From positions 30,482 to 94,481 of the forward strand of contig NZ_JACSQS010000017.1 in assembly GCF_014836545.1 (NCBI RefSeq): a stretch of 64,000 bases of DNA. The letters are read 5' to 3'. Shown here in pieces: positions 1 to 7,517 of this stretch. How positions within the stretch are numbered: position 1 is the stretch's first letter; each line of letters opens with the position of its first letter. The notes under the pieces were generated by a model. The model did not search any database. It saw only the letters and a list, made by a program, of their open reading frames with translations, and had not been told where the DNA came from. This DNA comes from Stenotrophomonas lacuserhaii. Its GTDB lineage: Bacteria; Pseudomonadota; Gammaproteobacteria; Xanthomonadales; Xanthomonadaceae. Both the position numbers and the translations under genes were made by a program.

Positions 1-2625
1 GTCAGCCTGCAGCAGATCCAGACCACGCCGCAGGTGTCGCGCAACTTCCTGGAGTTCGCCGATGCCGTGCCGGGCCTGATCTTCACCCGTGACGCCAAGG
101 GCAACACCTCGCTGCGCGGCGGTGCGACCAACGCCGACGGCACCAACGTGTACATCGACGGCGTGGGCCAGAAGAGCTACGTCAAGGGCGGCGGCGTGGC
201 CGGCCAGTCCGGCAGCGCCGGCAACCCGTTCCCGCAGCTGGCGATCGGCGAATACAAGGTCATCAGCGGCAACTACAAGGCCGAGTACGGCCAGGTCTCC
301 AGCGCCGCGGTGACTGCGGCGACCAAGTCCGGTACCAACGAGTTCAAGGGTGAAACCTTCTACCGTTACACCAACGAAGACATGCGTGCCAAGACCCCGG
401 CCGAGCGCCAGGCCGGCCAGGACAAGATGGCCTCGGCCGAGAAGGAATACGGCTTCGCGCTCGGCGGTCCGATCATCCAGGACAAGGCGCACTTCTTCGT
501 GACCTACGAAGCCAAGCGCTTCGACCTGCCGGTCACCATCGCACCGGACGGCGCGGTCGGCGGTGCGGCCAGCCTGCTGCCGGCCGATGCCGCCGCCGGC
601 CTCGGCCCGGCCAGCCAGCCGTTCGAGCAGGACCTGATCTTCGCCAAGATCGACTTCGAGCCGACCGACAACGATCGCATCGAGCTGACCTTCCAGGACC
701 GCGACGAGACCCAGCAGCAGTTCAGCGGCCAGACCGCACCGGAAGCGGGCCGTGAAGTGGTCAACACCGACCGTCGTTACGCCCTGCGCTGGAACCACAG
801 CGGCGAGCGTTACTACAACGAAGTGCTGCTCACCCACGAAGATTCGTTCAACAACCCGACCCCGCTGACCCTGGCCAACGGCATCACCTACACCGCACCG
901 GACGGCACCGAAGACCGCACCGTGGTGAAGGTCGGTGGCGCCTCGGCACTGGATTCGCAGGTGAAGGGCCAGAAGGGCTGGTCGATCGAAGACAACCTGA
1001 CGCTGGACGGCCTGCAGTGGGCCGGCGACCACACCGTCAAGATGGGCGTGAAGTACAAGGAAATCGACCTGTACGCATCCGATGCGGCGCAGATCAACCC
1101 GACCTTCACCTACAGCCTGGGCGATGCGGACTTCCCCGATTCCATTCCGTACAAGGCGCAGTTCGTCAAGCCGGTGACCGGCGTGTCGGGCGTGTCCGGC
1201 GAAGTGCGCTCCAAGTCCAAGCAGATCGGCCTGTTCATCCAGGACGACTGGCAGGTCAACGACCACCTGCAGCTCAACCTCGGCCTGCGTTGGGACTACG
1301 AAAAGACCCCGTCCTACCTGGACTTCGTGACGCCGCGGGAAGTGGTCGACGCCATCTACTCGCAGGATCCGCGCGCTGCCGCTGGCCAGACCTACGCCGA
1401 TTCGCTGGCGCTGGGCGGGCTGGACATCAGCGATTACATCAGCACCGGCAAGAACCGCAAGGCGTTCAAGGATGCCTGGCAGCCGCGCCTGGGCTTCTCG
1501 TATGACATCAACGCCGACGAGCAGCACGTGATCCACGGTGGTGCGGGCCGTTCCTACGATCGCGACCTGTTCGACAACCTGCAGCTGGAAACCACCAAGC
1601 TGGCCCTGCCGCAGCCGACCATCTACTTCCGCAACCCGGCCACCGGCAGCTGCATCAACGGCCAGGCCGCCTGCTATGACTGGAACCCGAACCTGCTCAA
1701 CGGCATCGGCAACCTGCAGACGCTGGTCGGTTCGACCAGCAATGCCGGTCTGGAAGTGGACCTGCTGAACAACAACCTCAAGGCCCCGTACTCCGATCAG
1801 TTCAGCCTGGGCATGAGCAACCAGGTCGGTGAATGGCTGACCGATGCCACCATCGCCCGCACCCTGAGCTATGACGGCTTCGCCTTCACCCTGGGCAACC
1901 GCTACCCGACCGGCCAGTTCTTCGATGACCCGCAGCTGTGCGGCGGTTCCGCGCCGGGCCTGAGCCAGGCCTGGAGCTGCAACGTGCCGGGCTTCGGCAG
2001 CCTGATCATCGGCCAGCAGGGCATCAAGACCCGTGCGACCCAGGTCCTGCTGTCGGCGCAGAAGCCGTTCACCAAGGAAAGCGGCTGGGGCACCTCGGTC
2101 GCCTACACCTGGACCACCGCGCGCCACAACCGCGACATCAACGAGAAGTACGCCTTCGACCGCGGCCTGATCGAGGATTACCCGACCATCCGCTCCAACG
2201 GCGCACCGCGCCACCGCCTGGTGGTCACCGGTTCGTATGCGGGCTTCTGGGGCATCACCTTCGGCGGCAAGGTCACCCTGGCCACGCCGACCGCGGTGAA
2301 CGACTGGTACAACGTGCTGCAGGCCAGCGGTTACAACCTGCCGACGCCGGGAGCCGCAGTGCCCAACGGCAACGGCAAGTTCCTGCTGGGTGGCAAGATC
2401 TTCGGCTACCGTTCGGTCGATCTGCAGGCGACGAAGACGTTCAAGATGGCGCACGACACCGAGCTGTACGCTCGCATCGACATCATCAACGTGTTCAACT
2501 TCGACAACTTCTCCACCTACAACTACACCAAGCCCGATGGCAAGCTGCTGGCCAGCTACAACGAGACCGGCGAAATCATCGGTACGCCGCGCCAGGTGAA
2601 GGCGGAGGTCGGCTTCCGGTTCTGA
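1..2625 (+). CDS. TonB-dependent receptor, Oar-like (5' partial)
   Basis: This is the C-terminal 874 residues of an outer-membrane TonB-dependent receptor of the OmpA-related (Oar) type; the reading frame is open to the first base, so the true start lies upstream. The visible part begins in the plug domain (NFLEFADAVPG, then SLRGG, YIDG and AEYGQVSSA). It continues into a long beta-barrel rich in aromatic and Asn/Asp turns and ends in a terminal Phe (VGFRF) typical of outer-membrane barrels. Such receptors import bulky nutrients across the outer membrane using TonB-ExbBD energy. The next genes encode a secreted glucanase and a sugar ABC importer, so a glucan or oligosaccharide substrate is inferred. 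The substrate is not shown by the sequence. Confidence 0.93.
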   Translation, partial: VSLQQIQTTPQVSRNFLEFADAVPGLIFTRDAKGNTSLRGGATNADGTNVYIDGVGQKSYVKGGGVAGQSGSAGNPFPQLAIGEYKVISGNYKAEYGQVSSAAVTAATKSGTNEFKGETFYRYTNEDMRAKTPAERQAGQDKMASAEKEYGFALGGPIIQDKAHFFVTYEAKRFDLPVTIAPDGAVGGAASLLPADAAAGLGPASQPFEQDLIFAKIDFEPTDNDRIELTFQDRDETQQQFSGQTAPEAGREVVNTDRRYALRWNHSGERYYNEVLLTHEDSFNNPTPLTLANGITYTAPDGTEDRTVVKVGGASALDSQVKGQKGWSIEDNLTLDGLQWAGDHTVKMGVKYKEIDLYASDAAQINPTFTYSLGDADFPDSIPYKAQFVKPVTGVSGVSGEVRSKSKQIGLFIQDDWQVNDHLQLNLGLRWDYEKTPSYLDFVTPREVVDAIYSQDPRAAAGQTYADSLALGGLDISDYISTGKNRKAFKDAWQPRLGFSYDINADEQHVIHGGAGRSYDRDLFDNLQLETTKLALPQPTIYFRNPATGSCINGQAACYDWNPNLLNGIGNLQTLVGSTSNAGLEVDLLNNNLKAPYSDQFSLGMSNQVGEWLTDATIARTLSYDGFAFTLGNRYPTGQFFDDPQLCGGSAPGLSQAWSCNVPGFGSLIIGQQGIKTRATQVLLSAQKPFTKESGWGTSVAYTWTTARHNRDINEKYAFDRGLIEDYPTIRSNGAPRHRLVVTGSYAGFWGITFGGKVTLATPTAVNDWYNVLQASGYNLPTPGAAVPNGNGKFLLGGKIFGYRSVDLQATKTFKMAHDTELYARIDIINVFNFDNFSTYNYTKPDGKLLASYNETGEIIGTPRQVKAEVGFRF

Positions 2626-2649
2626 TCCGGAACGCCTGATGCACGACGC

Positions 2650-2671
2650 GGTACCGCCTCCGGGCGGTACC
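2650..2671. repeat. Short perfect palindrome after TonB receptor
   Basis: A 9-bp perfect inverted repeat (GGTACCGCC / GGCGGTACC) with a 4-base loop lies 25 bases after the receptor stop codon. It has no T-run. It is the first of three hairpins in this gap and may protect the mRNA 3' end. Confidence 0.6.
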
Positions 2672-2703
2672 GTGGGAAGCAATGGCGGGTCTTCGGACCC
2701 GTC

Positions 2704-2749
2704 CATTGCCCAGCCCACTGCCCTGGAGGGGGCAGTGGGCTGGGCAATG
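2704..2749. repeat. 20-bp perfect inverted repeat, 6-base loop
   Basis: Bases 2704-2723 and 2730-2749 are exact reverse complements, giving a 20-bp uninterrupted stem with a 6-base loop. This is much longer than a usual intrinsic terminator and no T-run follows directly. It lies between the TonB receptor and the glucanase gene. It could be a transcript-stabilising hairpin that sets the receptor/enzyme ratio, or part of a terminator cluster. Confidence 0.75.
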
Positions 2750-2762
2750 ACCGTCGGCGTCG

Positions 2763-2784
2763 AACCACTACGGTGGTTTTTTTT
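2763..2784 (+). terminator. Intrinsic terminator candidate
   Basis: A 6-bp stem (AACCAC / GTGGTT) with loop TACG is followed by a run of eight T residues. The stem is weak but the T-run is good. It would end transcription of the TonB receptor, just before the putative LacI-type operator of the next unit. Confidence 0.55.
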
Positions 2785-2795
2785 CGAGACGCGTT

Positions 2796-2809
2796 TGTAA
2801 ACGATTTCA
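2796..2809. promoter_or_regulatory. LacI-family operator candidate
   Basis: TGTAAACGATTTCA is an imperfect palindrome (10 of 14 positions symmetric) around a central CG. It fits the general LacI-family operator shape TGNAANCGNTTNCA. It sits 54 bases upstream of the glucanase start, consistent with repression of the glycan locus by a sugar-responsive LacI regulator. No lacI-type gene lies in the window. Confidence 0.5.
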
Positions 2810-2862
2810 GGTCATTGGACGTTATGCTCTCCATTCTTGAACAGCACAAAAGGAAGGGGCCG

Positions 2863-4467
2863 ATGCGGGTTAGCCACCTGTTGACCATCGCCGCGATCAC
2901 CTTGGCCGCCGCCGGCTGCAAGCCGCAGGCCGCGCCCGAGCCGGCCAAGCCGGCCCCGCAGGTGATCCTGGTCGAAGCCGACCTGCCGCCGCGTCCGATG
3001 AAGCCGGATCTGCCGCCGCTGTTCGACGACATCGAACGCCGCACCTTCCAGTTTTTCTGGGACACCAGCAATGAGATCAACGGACTGACCCCGGACCGCT
3101 ATCCCTCGCGGCCGTTTGCCAGCATCGCCTCGGTCGGCTTTGCGCTGACCGCTTATCCGATCGGCATCGAGAACGGGTGGGTCAGCCGCAACCAGGCGGT
3201 GGATCGCACCCTGACCACGCTGCGTTTCCTGCGCGATGTGCCGATGGGCCCGCAGCGCACCGGCAAGGGCGGTTACAAGGGCTTCTATTACCACTTCCTG
3301 GACATGCAGGAAGGCCACCGCTACGACAGCTGGGTGGAACTGTCTTCGGTGGATACCGCGCTGCTGATGATGGGCGTGCTGTTCGCGCAGTCGTACTATG
3401 ACGGCGGCGATTCGCGCGAGAAGGAAATCCGGGACATCGCCGAAACCCTGTACAAGCGCGTGGACTGGCCGTGGCTGCAGGAGCGTTCGCCGCTGATCTC
3501 GATGGGCTGGTTCCCGGAAAGCGGCACCATCGAACACGACTGGATGGGCTACAACGAGGCGATGATCGTCTACATCCTGGCGCTCGGTTCGCCGACTCAT
3601 CCGGTCAGCCCGGATGCCTGGACGGTATGGACGCGTACCTACGACAACGACTGGGGCGTCTACCAGGGCCAGGAATACCTGTCCTTCGGCCCGCTGTTCG
3701 GCCATCAGTACAGCCATGTCTGGATCGACTTCCGCGATATCCAGGACGCCTACATGCGCGAACGCGGCAGCACGTATTTCCTCAACAGCCGTTCGGCTGC
3801 GCTGGCCCAGCGCGAGTATGCGATCAGCAACCCGATGAACTGGAAGGAATACGGCCAGAACGTCTGGGGCCTGACCGCCAGCGACGGGCCGCAGAACACC
3901 ACCCAGGAATACCGTGGCGAGCAGCGCCAGTTCCGCCATTACTCTTCGCGCGGCGCCGGCCTTCGCGAGAATTTCGACGACGGCACCATCGCCCCGACCG
4001 CGGCCATTTCCTCCATCGTGTTCGCCCCGGAAGAAGTGATCCCGGCGACGCAGGAGATGCACAAGCGCTTCGGTGATTACATCTATTCCAGCTACGGCTT
4101 CCTGGATTCGTTCAACCCGAGTTTCAACTACGACATCCCGATCAAGACCGGGCGCATGGTGCCTGATCGCGGCTGGGTGGCGAGTGACTACATCGGCATC
4201 GACCAGGGCCCGATCCTGACCATGATCGCCAACTACCGCAATGATTTCGTGTGGGAGGTGATGAAGAAGAACCCGCACATCCGCAAGGGGCTGGAGCGCG
4301 CTGGTTTCAGTGGCGGCTGGCTGACCCCGGAAGGCGAGCAGCAGCCGCTGCAGCTGGAAAAAGACGAGAAGGCCGCCGACGCACGCGCGGTCGGCATTGC
4401 AGAATCACGCGCCGCCGCGGCACAGGAACAGAAGAATGCATCGCGCAACAACAACCCGGGCAAGTAA
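2863..4467 (+). CDS. Glucoamylase-family (COG5368 / GH144-like) lipoprotein glycoside hydrolase
   Basis: This is a 534-residue exported lipoprotein. The ATG at 2863 is chosen because AAGGAAGGGG lies just upstream and the protein then starts with a clean lipoprotein signal (LAAAGC, Cys about residue 19). The mature part opens with the family hallmark FDDIERRTFQFFWD, followed by PSRPFASIASVGFALTAYPIG and later WFPESGTIEHDWMGYNEA. These match the glycoamylase-like domain (Pfam PF10091, COG5368), an (alpha/alpha)6 barrel family that contains GH144 endo-beta-1,2-glucanases. By family inference it cuts a beta-glucan at the cell surface or in the periplasm. Context (TonB receptor before, ABC importer after) supports a glycan-utilisation role. 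The exact linkage is not determined. Confidence 0.85.
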   Translation: MRVSHLLTIAAITLAAAGCKPQAAPEPAKPAPQVILVEADLPPRPMKPDLPPLFDDIERRTFQFFWDTSNEINGLTPDRYPSRPFASIASVGFALTAYPIGIENGWVSRNQAVDRTLTTLRFLRDVPMGPQRTGKGGYKGFYYHFLDMQEGHRYDSWVELSSVDTALLMMGVLFAQSYYDGGDSREKEIRDIAETLYKRVDWPWLQERSPLISMGWFPESGTIEHDWMGYNEAMIVYILALGSPTHPVSPDAWTVWTRTYDNDWGVYQGQEYLSFGPLFGHQYSHVWIDFRDIQDAYMRERGSTYFLNSRSAALAQREYAISNPMNWKEYGQNVWGLTASDGPQNTTQEYRGEQRQFRHYSSRGAGLRENFDDGTIAPTAAISSIVFAPEEVIPATQEMHKRFGDYIYSSYGFLDSFNPSFNYDIPIKTGRMVPDRGWVASDYIGIDQGPILTMIANYRNDFVWEVMKKNPHIRKGLERAGFSGGWLTPEGEQQPLQLEKDEKAADARAVGIAESRAAAAQEQKNASRNNNPGK

Positions 4468-5806
4468 GCCTGCGCTGGCAACGAAGAAGAAGTCCCCGGG
4501 CCGTCGCCTGCGCTGGGTCGCCGCGCTGGTGGCCGGCCTGGTGCTGGCGGGCTGCGCGCGCAAGGAAGAGGGCACCACGGTGCGCTTCTGGGCGATGGGA
4601 CGCGAGGCCGAAGTGGTGGCCGAGCTGATCCATGAGTTCGAGGCCGAGAATCCCGGCATCCGCGTGGACGTGCAGAACATCCCGTGGACGGCCGCGCACG
4701 AAAAGCTGCTGACCGCGTTCGCCGCAGACGGGCTGCCCGATGTCTGCCAGCTCGGTAATACGTGGATCCCGGAGTTCGCCGAGCTTAATACGCTGGAGCC
4801 GCTGCAGCCGTACATCGACCGCTCCACGGTGGTCGAGCCTGCCGATTATTTCCCGGGCATCTGGGACACCAACGTGATCCACGGTGAAGTGGTCGGCGTG
4901 CCGTGGTACGTCGATACCCGCCTGCTGTATTACCGCAAGGACCTGCTGGCGCAGGCCGGCCACGATGCGCCGCCGCGCACCTGGGCCGAGTTCGAACAGC
5001 AGATGGCCGACATCAAGAAGATGCAGGGCCCGAACCGCTACGCGGTGCTGATGCCGATCAACGAATTCGAGCAGCAGTTGTCCTTTGCCCTGCAGCAGCC
5101 GGACCCGCTGCTGCGCGATGACGATACCCGCGGCAATTTCCGCAGCCCCGGTTTCCGCAGGACGCTGGGTTTCTACGCCAACATGTTTGAGAAGGGCTGG
5201 GCGCCGAAGATGTCCGAAACCCAGATCTCCAACGTCTGGGATGAGTTCTTCCGGGGCTTCAATGTCTTCTACATTTCCGGCCCCTGGAACATCCGCGAGT
5301 TCAAGAAGCTGGAGCCGAAGGAACTGGCCGGCAAGTGGGGCACCGCCGCACTGCCCGGGCCGGATGGCCCCGGTGCCGGCATCGCCGGCGGCACCAGCCT
5401 GGTGATCTTCCGCAAGGCGCAGCAGAAGGAAGCGTCGTGGAAGCTGATCGAGTTCCTGTCGCGCCCGGAGATCCAGCAACGCTTCCATTCCATCATCGGC
5501 GACCTGCCGCCGCGTCGCAGCACCTGGCAGGCCCCGTCGCTGGCGGGTGATCCGCTGGCGGCTGCGTTCCGTGACCAGCTCGAGCGCGTCAAGCCGACCC
5601 CGAAGGTACTGGAATGGGAGCGCATCGTGCAGGAAATGCGCATCGTCACCGAAAAGGTGGTGCGTGGTGGGCAGGCGCAGGATGCGGCCGTGACCGAGCT
5701 GGACGACCGTGTGGACAAGGTACTGGCCAAGCGTCGCTGGATGCATGAGCAGGCCACCGGACAACCGGGCGATGCTGCGCCTGCGGCCACGGGAGGCCAG
5801 CCATGA
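4436..5806 (+). CDS. Sugar ABC transporter substrate-binding lipoprotein
   Basis: A 456-residue extracellular solute-binding protein of the CUT1 (MalE/UgpB) class. The start at 4436 overlaps the end of the glucanase gene by 32 bases and gives a basic N-terminus followed by a lipobox (LVLAGC). The following TTVRFWAMGREAEVV and NPGIRVDVQNIPWTAAHEKLLTAFA are typical of family 1 binding proteins, as is the C-terminal WKLIEFLSRPEIQQRF. It should capture the imported oligosaccharide in the periplasm and pass it to the two permeases encoded directly downstream. Lipid anchoring is unusual for a Gram-negative binding protein. The ligand is unknown; the operon suggests a glucan breakdown product. Confidence 0.9.
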   Translation: MHRATTTRASKPALATKKKSPGRRLRWVAALVAGLVLAGCARKEEGTTVRFWAMGREAEVVAELIHEFEAENPGIRVDVQNIPWTAAHEKLLTAFAADGLPDVCQLGNTWIPEFAELNTLEPLQPYIDRSTVVEPADYFPGIWDTNVIHGEVVGVPWYVDTRLLYYRKDLLAQAGHDAPPRTWAEFEQQMADIKKMQGPNRYAVLMPINEFEQQLSFALQQPDPLLRDDDTRGNFRSPGFRRTLGFYANMFEKGWAPKMSETQISNVWDEFFRGFNVFYISGPWNIREFKKLEPKELAGKWGTAALPGPDGPGAGIAGGTSLVIFRKAQQKEASWKLIEFLSRPEIQQRFHSIIGDLPPRRSTWQAPSLAGDPLAAAFRDQLERVKPTPKVLEWERIVQEMRIVTEKVVRGGQAQDAAVTELDDRVDKVLAKRRWMHEQATGQPGDAAPAATGGQP

Positions 5807-6684
5807 ACCGTTCTTCGCTTGCCGGCTGGATCTTCGCTGCCCCGGCGGTGATCGTGCTGGGCGTGTTCTTCGGCCTGCCGGTGGCCTCGGCGCTGGCGCT
5901 CAGCGTGACCGACTTCGACCTGTATTCGCTGGCCGACGGCGCCAACCTGCGCTTTGTCGGACTGGGCAACTACATCGACCTGCTGCAGACCCCGATGTTC
6001 TGGAAGTCGCTGTGGAACACCACCTACTTCGTGGTGATCGGCGTGCCGCTGTCCATCGCGGTGTCGCTGGGTGCGGCGATCCTGCTCAATGCGCCGGCGG
6101 CCCGCTTCAAGGCCCTGTTCCGTACCGCGCTGTTCGCCCCGGTGGTGACCACGCTGGTGGCGGTGGCGGTGATCTGGCGCTACCTGTTCCACACCAGCTA
6201 TGGCCTGGTGAACTACGGGCTGGGGCACATCGGCATCAGCCCGATCGACTGGCTGGGCGATCCGGACTGGGCCATGCCGACGATCATGCTGTTCGCGGTG
6301 TGGAAGAACTTCGGCTACAACATGGTGATCTTCCTGGCTGGCCTGCAGGCGATCCCGCATGACCTGTACGAGGCCGCGCGCATCGACGGCGCATCGCGCT
6401 GGAAGCAGTTCCTGCACATCACCCTGCCGATGCTCGGCCCGGTGCTGCTGGTGGTCGGGGTGATCACCGTGTCCGGCTACTTCCAGCTGTTCGCCGAACC
6501 CTACGTGATGACCCGCGGCGACCCGCTGCAGAGCACCGTGAGCGTGCTGTACTTCATGTTCGAAGAAGGCTTCAAGTGGTGGAACCTCGGCCGGGCATCG
6601 GCGGTGGCGTTCCTGTTGTTCCTGATCATCCTGGCGGTGACCTCGGTGATGCTGCGCTTCGGGCGCAAAAGGCAGATGGTATGA
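5803..6684 (+). CDS. Sugar ABC transporter permease (MalF/UgpA type)
   Basis: A 293-residue inner-membrane permease with six predicted helices. It carries the EAA loop EAARIDGASRWKQFLHITLPML (about residues 190-210), which docks onto the ATPase. The N-terminal sequence (GWIFAAPAVIVLGVFFGLPV) is typical of CUT1 UgpA/MalF subunits. It begins in an ATGA overlap with the binding-protein gene and ends in an ATGA overlap with the second permease, so all three are probably translationally coupled. It forms half of the transmembrane channel. Function is firm at family level; the substrate is inferred only from context. Confidence 0.92.
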   Translation: MNRSSLAGWIFAAPAVIVLGVFFGLPVASALALSVTDFDLYSLADGANLRFVGLGNYIDLLQTPMFWKSLWNTTYFVVIGVPLSIAVSLGAAILLNAPAARFKALFRTALFAPVVTTLVAVAVIWRYLFHTSYGLVNYGLGHIGISPIDWLGDPDWAMPTIMLFAVWKNFGYNMVIFLAGLQAIPHDLYEAARIDGASRWKQFLHITLPMLGPVLLVVGVITVSGYFQLFAEPYVMTRGDPLQSTVSVLYFMFEEGFKWWNLGRASAVAFLLFLIILAVTSVMLRFGRKRQMV

Positions 6685-7517
6685 GTCGCGAAATCGGCCA
6701 GTCACGCTGGCACGGATGGTGGATCAACGGTGGGTTGCTGGTGCTGGCGCTGGTCAGCCTGGCGCCGCTGTTGTGGATGGTGTCGGTGTCGGTGATGCCG
6801 GCCGGCGAGGCCACCACGTTCCCGCCGCCGCTGACGCCCTCGCACGTCACCTTCGCCAACTACCACGAGCTGTTCGCGCGGACCGGCATGGGCGTCAACT
6901 TCGCCAACAGCCTGCTGGTGTCGGTGGCGATCACGCTGGGTTCGCTGCTGCTCAACACGATGGCCGGCTATGCCTTCGCCAAGCTGCGCTTCGTCGGGCG
7001 TGACCGCCTGTTCCAGGTACTGATGGCCGCGCTGGTGATCCCGGCGCAGGTGGCGATGCTGCCGCTGTTCCTGCTGATGAAGCAGCTGGGCCTGGTCAAC
7101 AGCTTCGGCGGGGTGATCGTGCCGGCGCTGGCCACCGTGTTCGGTATCTTCCTGGTGCGCCAGTACGCGCGCTCCATCCCGGACGAACTGCTGGAAGCGG
7201 CGCGCATGGACGGGGCAGGGGAGATGCGGATCTTCTTCCAGATCGTGCTGCCGATGCTCAAGCCGGTGCTGGTCACCCTGTCCATCTTCACCTTCATGGG
7301 CGCGTGGAACGACTTCATGTGGCCGCTGATCGTGCTGACCGACCAGGAGCACTACACCCTGCCGGTGGCGCTTGCCACGCTGTCACGCGAACACATCATG
7401 GACGTTGAGATGATGATGGCCGGCGCGGTGGTCACGGTGATCCCGGTGCTGGCATTGTTCCTGCTGCTGCAGCGCTATTACATTCAAGGTCTCATGTTGG
7501 GGAGTGTCAAAGGGTGA
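6681..7517 (+). CDS. Sugar ABC transporter permease (MalG/UgpE type)
   Basis: A 278-residue second permease of the same CUT1 importer. The start at 6681 is the ATGA overlap with the preceding permease stop; longer upstream extensions are proline/glycine-rich and not protein-like. It has six hydrophobic helices, a large first periplasmic loop (SVMPAGEATTFPPPL) and the EAA loop EAARMDGAGEMRIFFQIVLPML. It pairs with the product of the gene at 5803. No ATP-binding subunit follows, so the complex must borrow a shared MsiK/UgpC-like ATPase encoded elsewhere. Confidence 0.92.
   Translation: MSREIGQSRWHGWWINGGLLVLALVSLAPLLWMVSVSVMPAGEATTFPPPLTPSHVTFANYHELFARTGMGVNFANSLLVSVAITLGSLLLNTMAGYAFAKLRFVGRDRLFQVLMAALVIPAQVAMLPLFLLMKQLGLVNSFGGVIVPALATVFGIFLVRQYARSIPDELLEAARMDGAGEMRIFFQIVLPMLKPVLVTLSIFTFMGAWNDFMWPLIVLTDQEHYTLPVALATLSREHIMDVEMMMAGAVVTVIPVLALFLLLQRYYIQGLMLGSVKG

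Noticed and set aside
1..33. GTG at base 34 as the true start of the TonB receptor
   Set aside because: The frame is open to base 1, and the sequence there is already inside the plug domain; signal peptide and N-terminal domain are missing.
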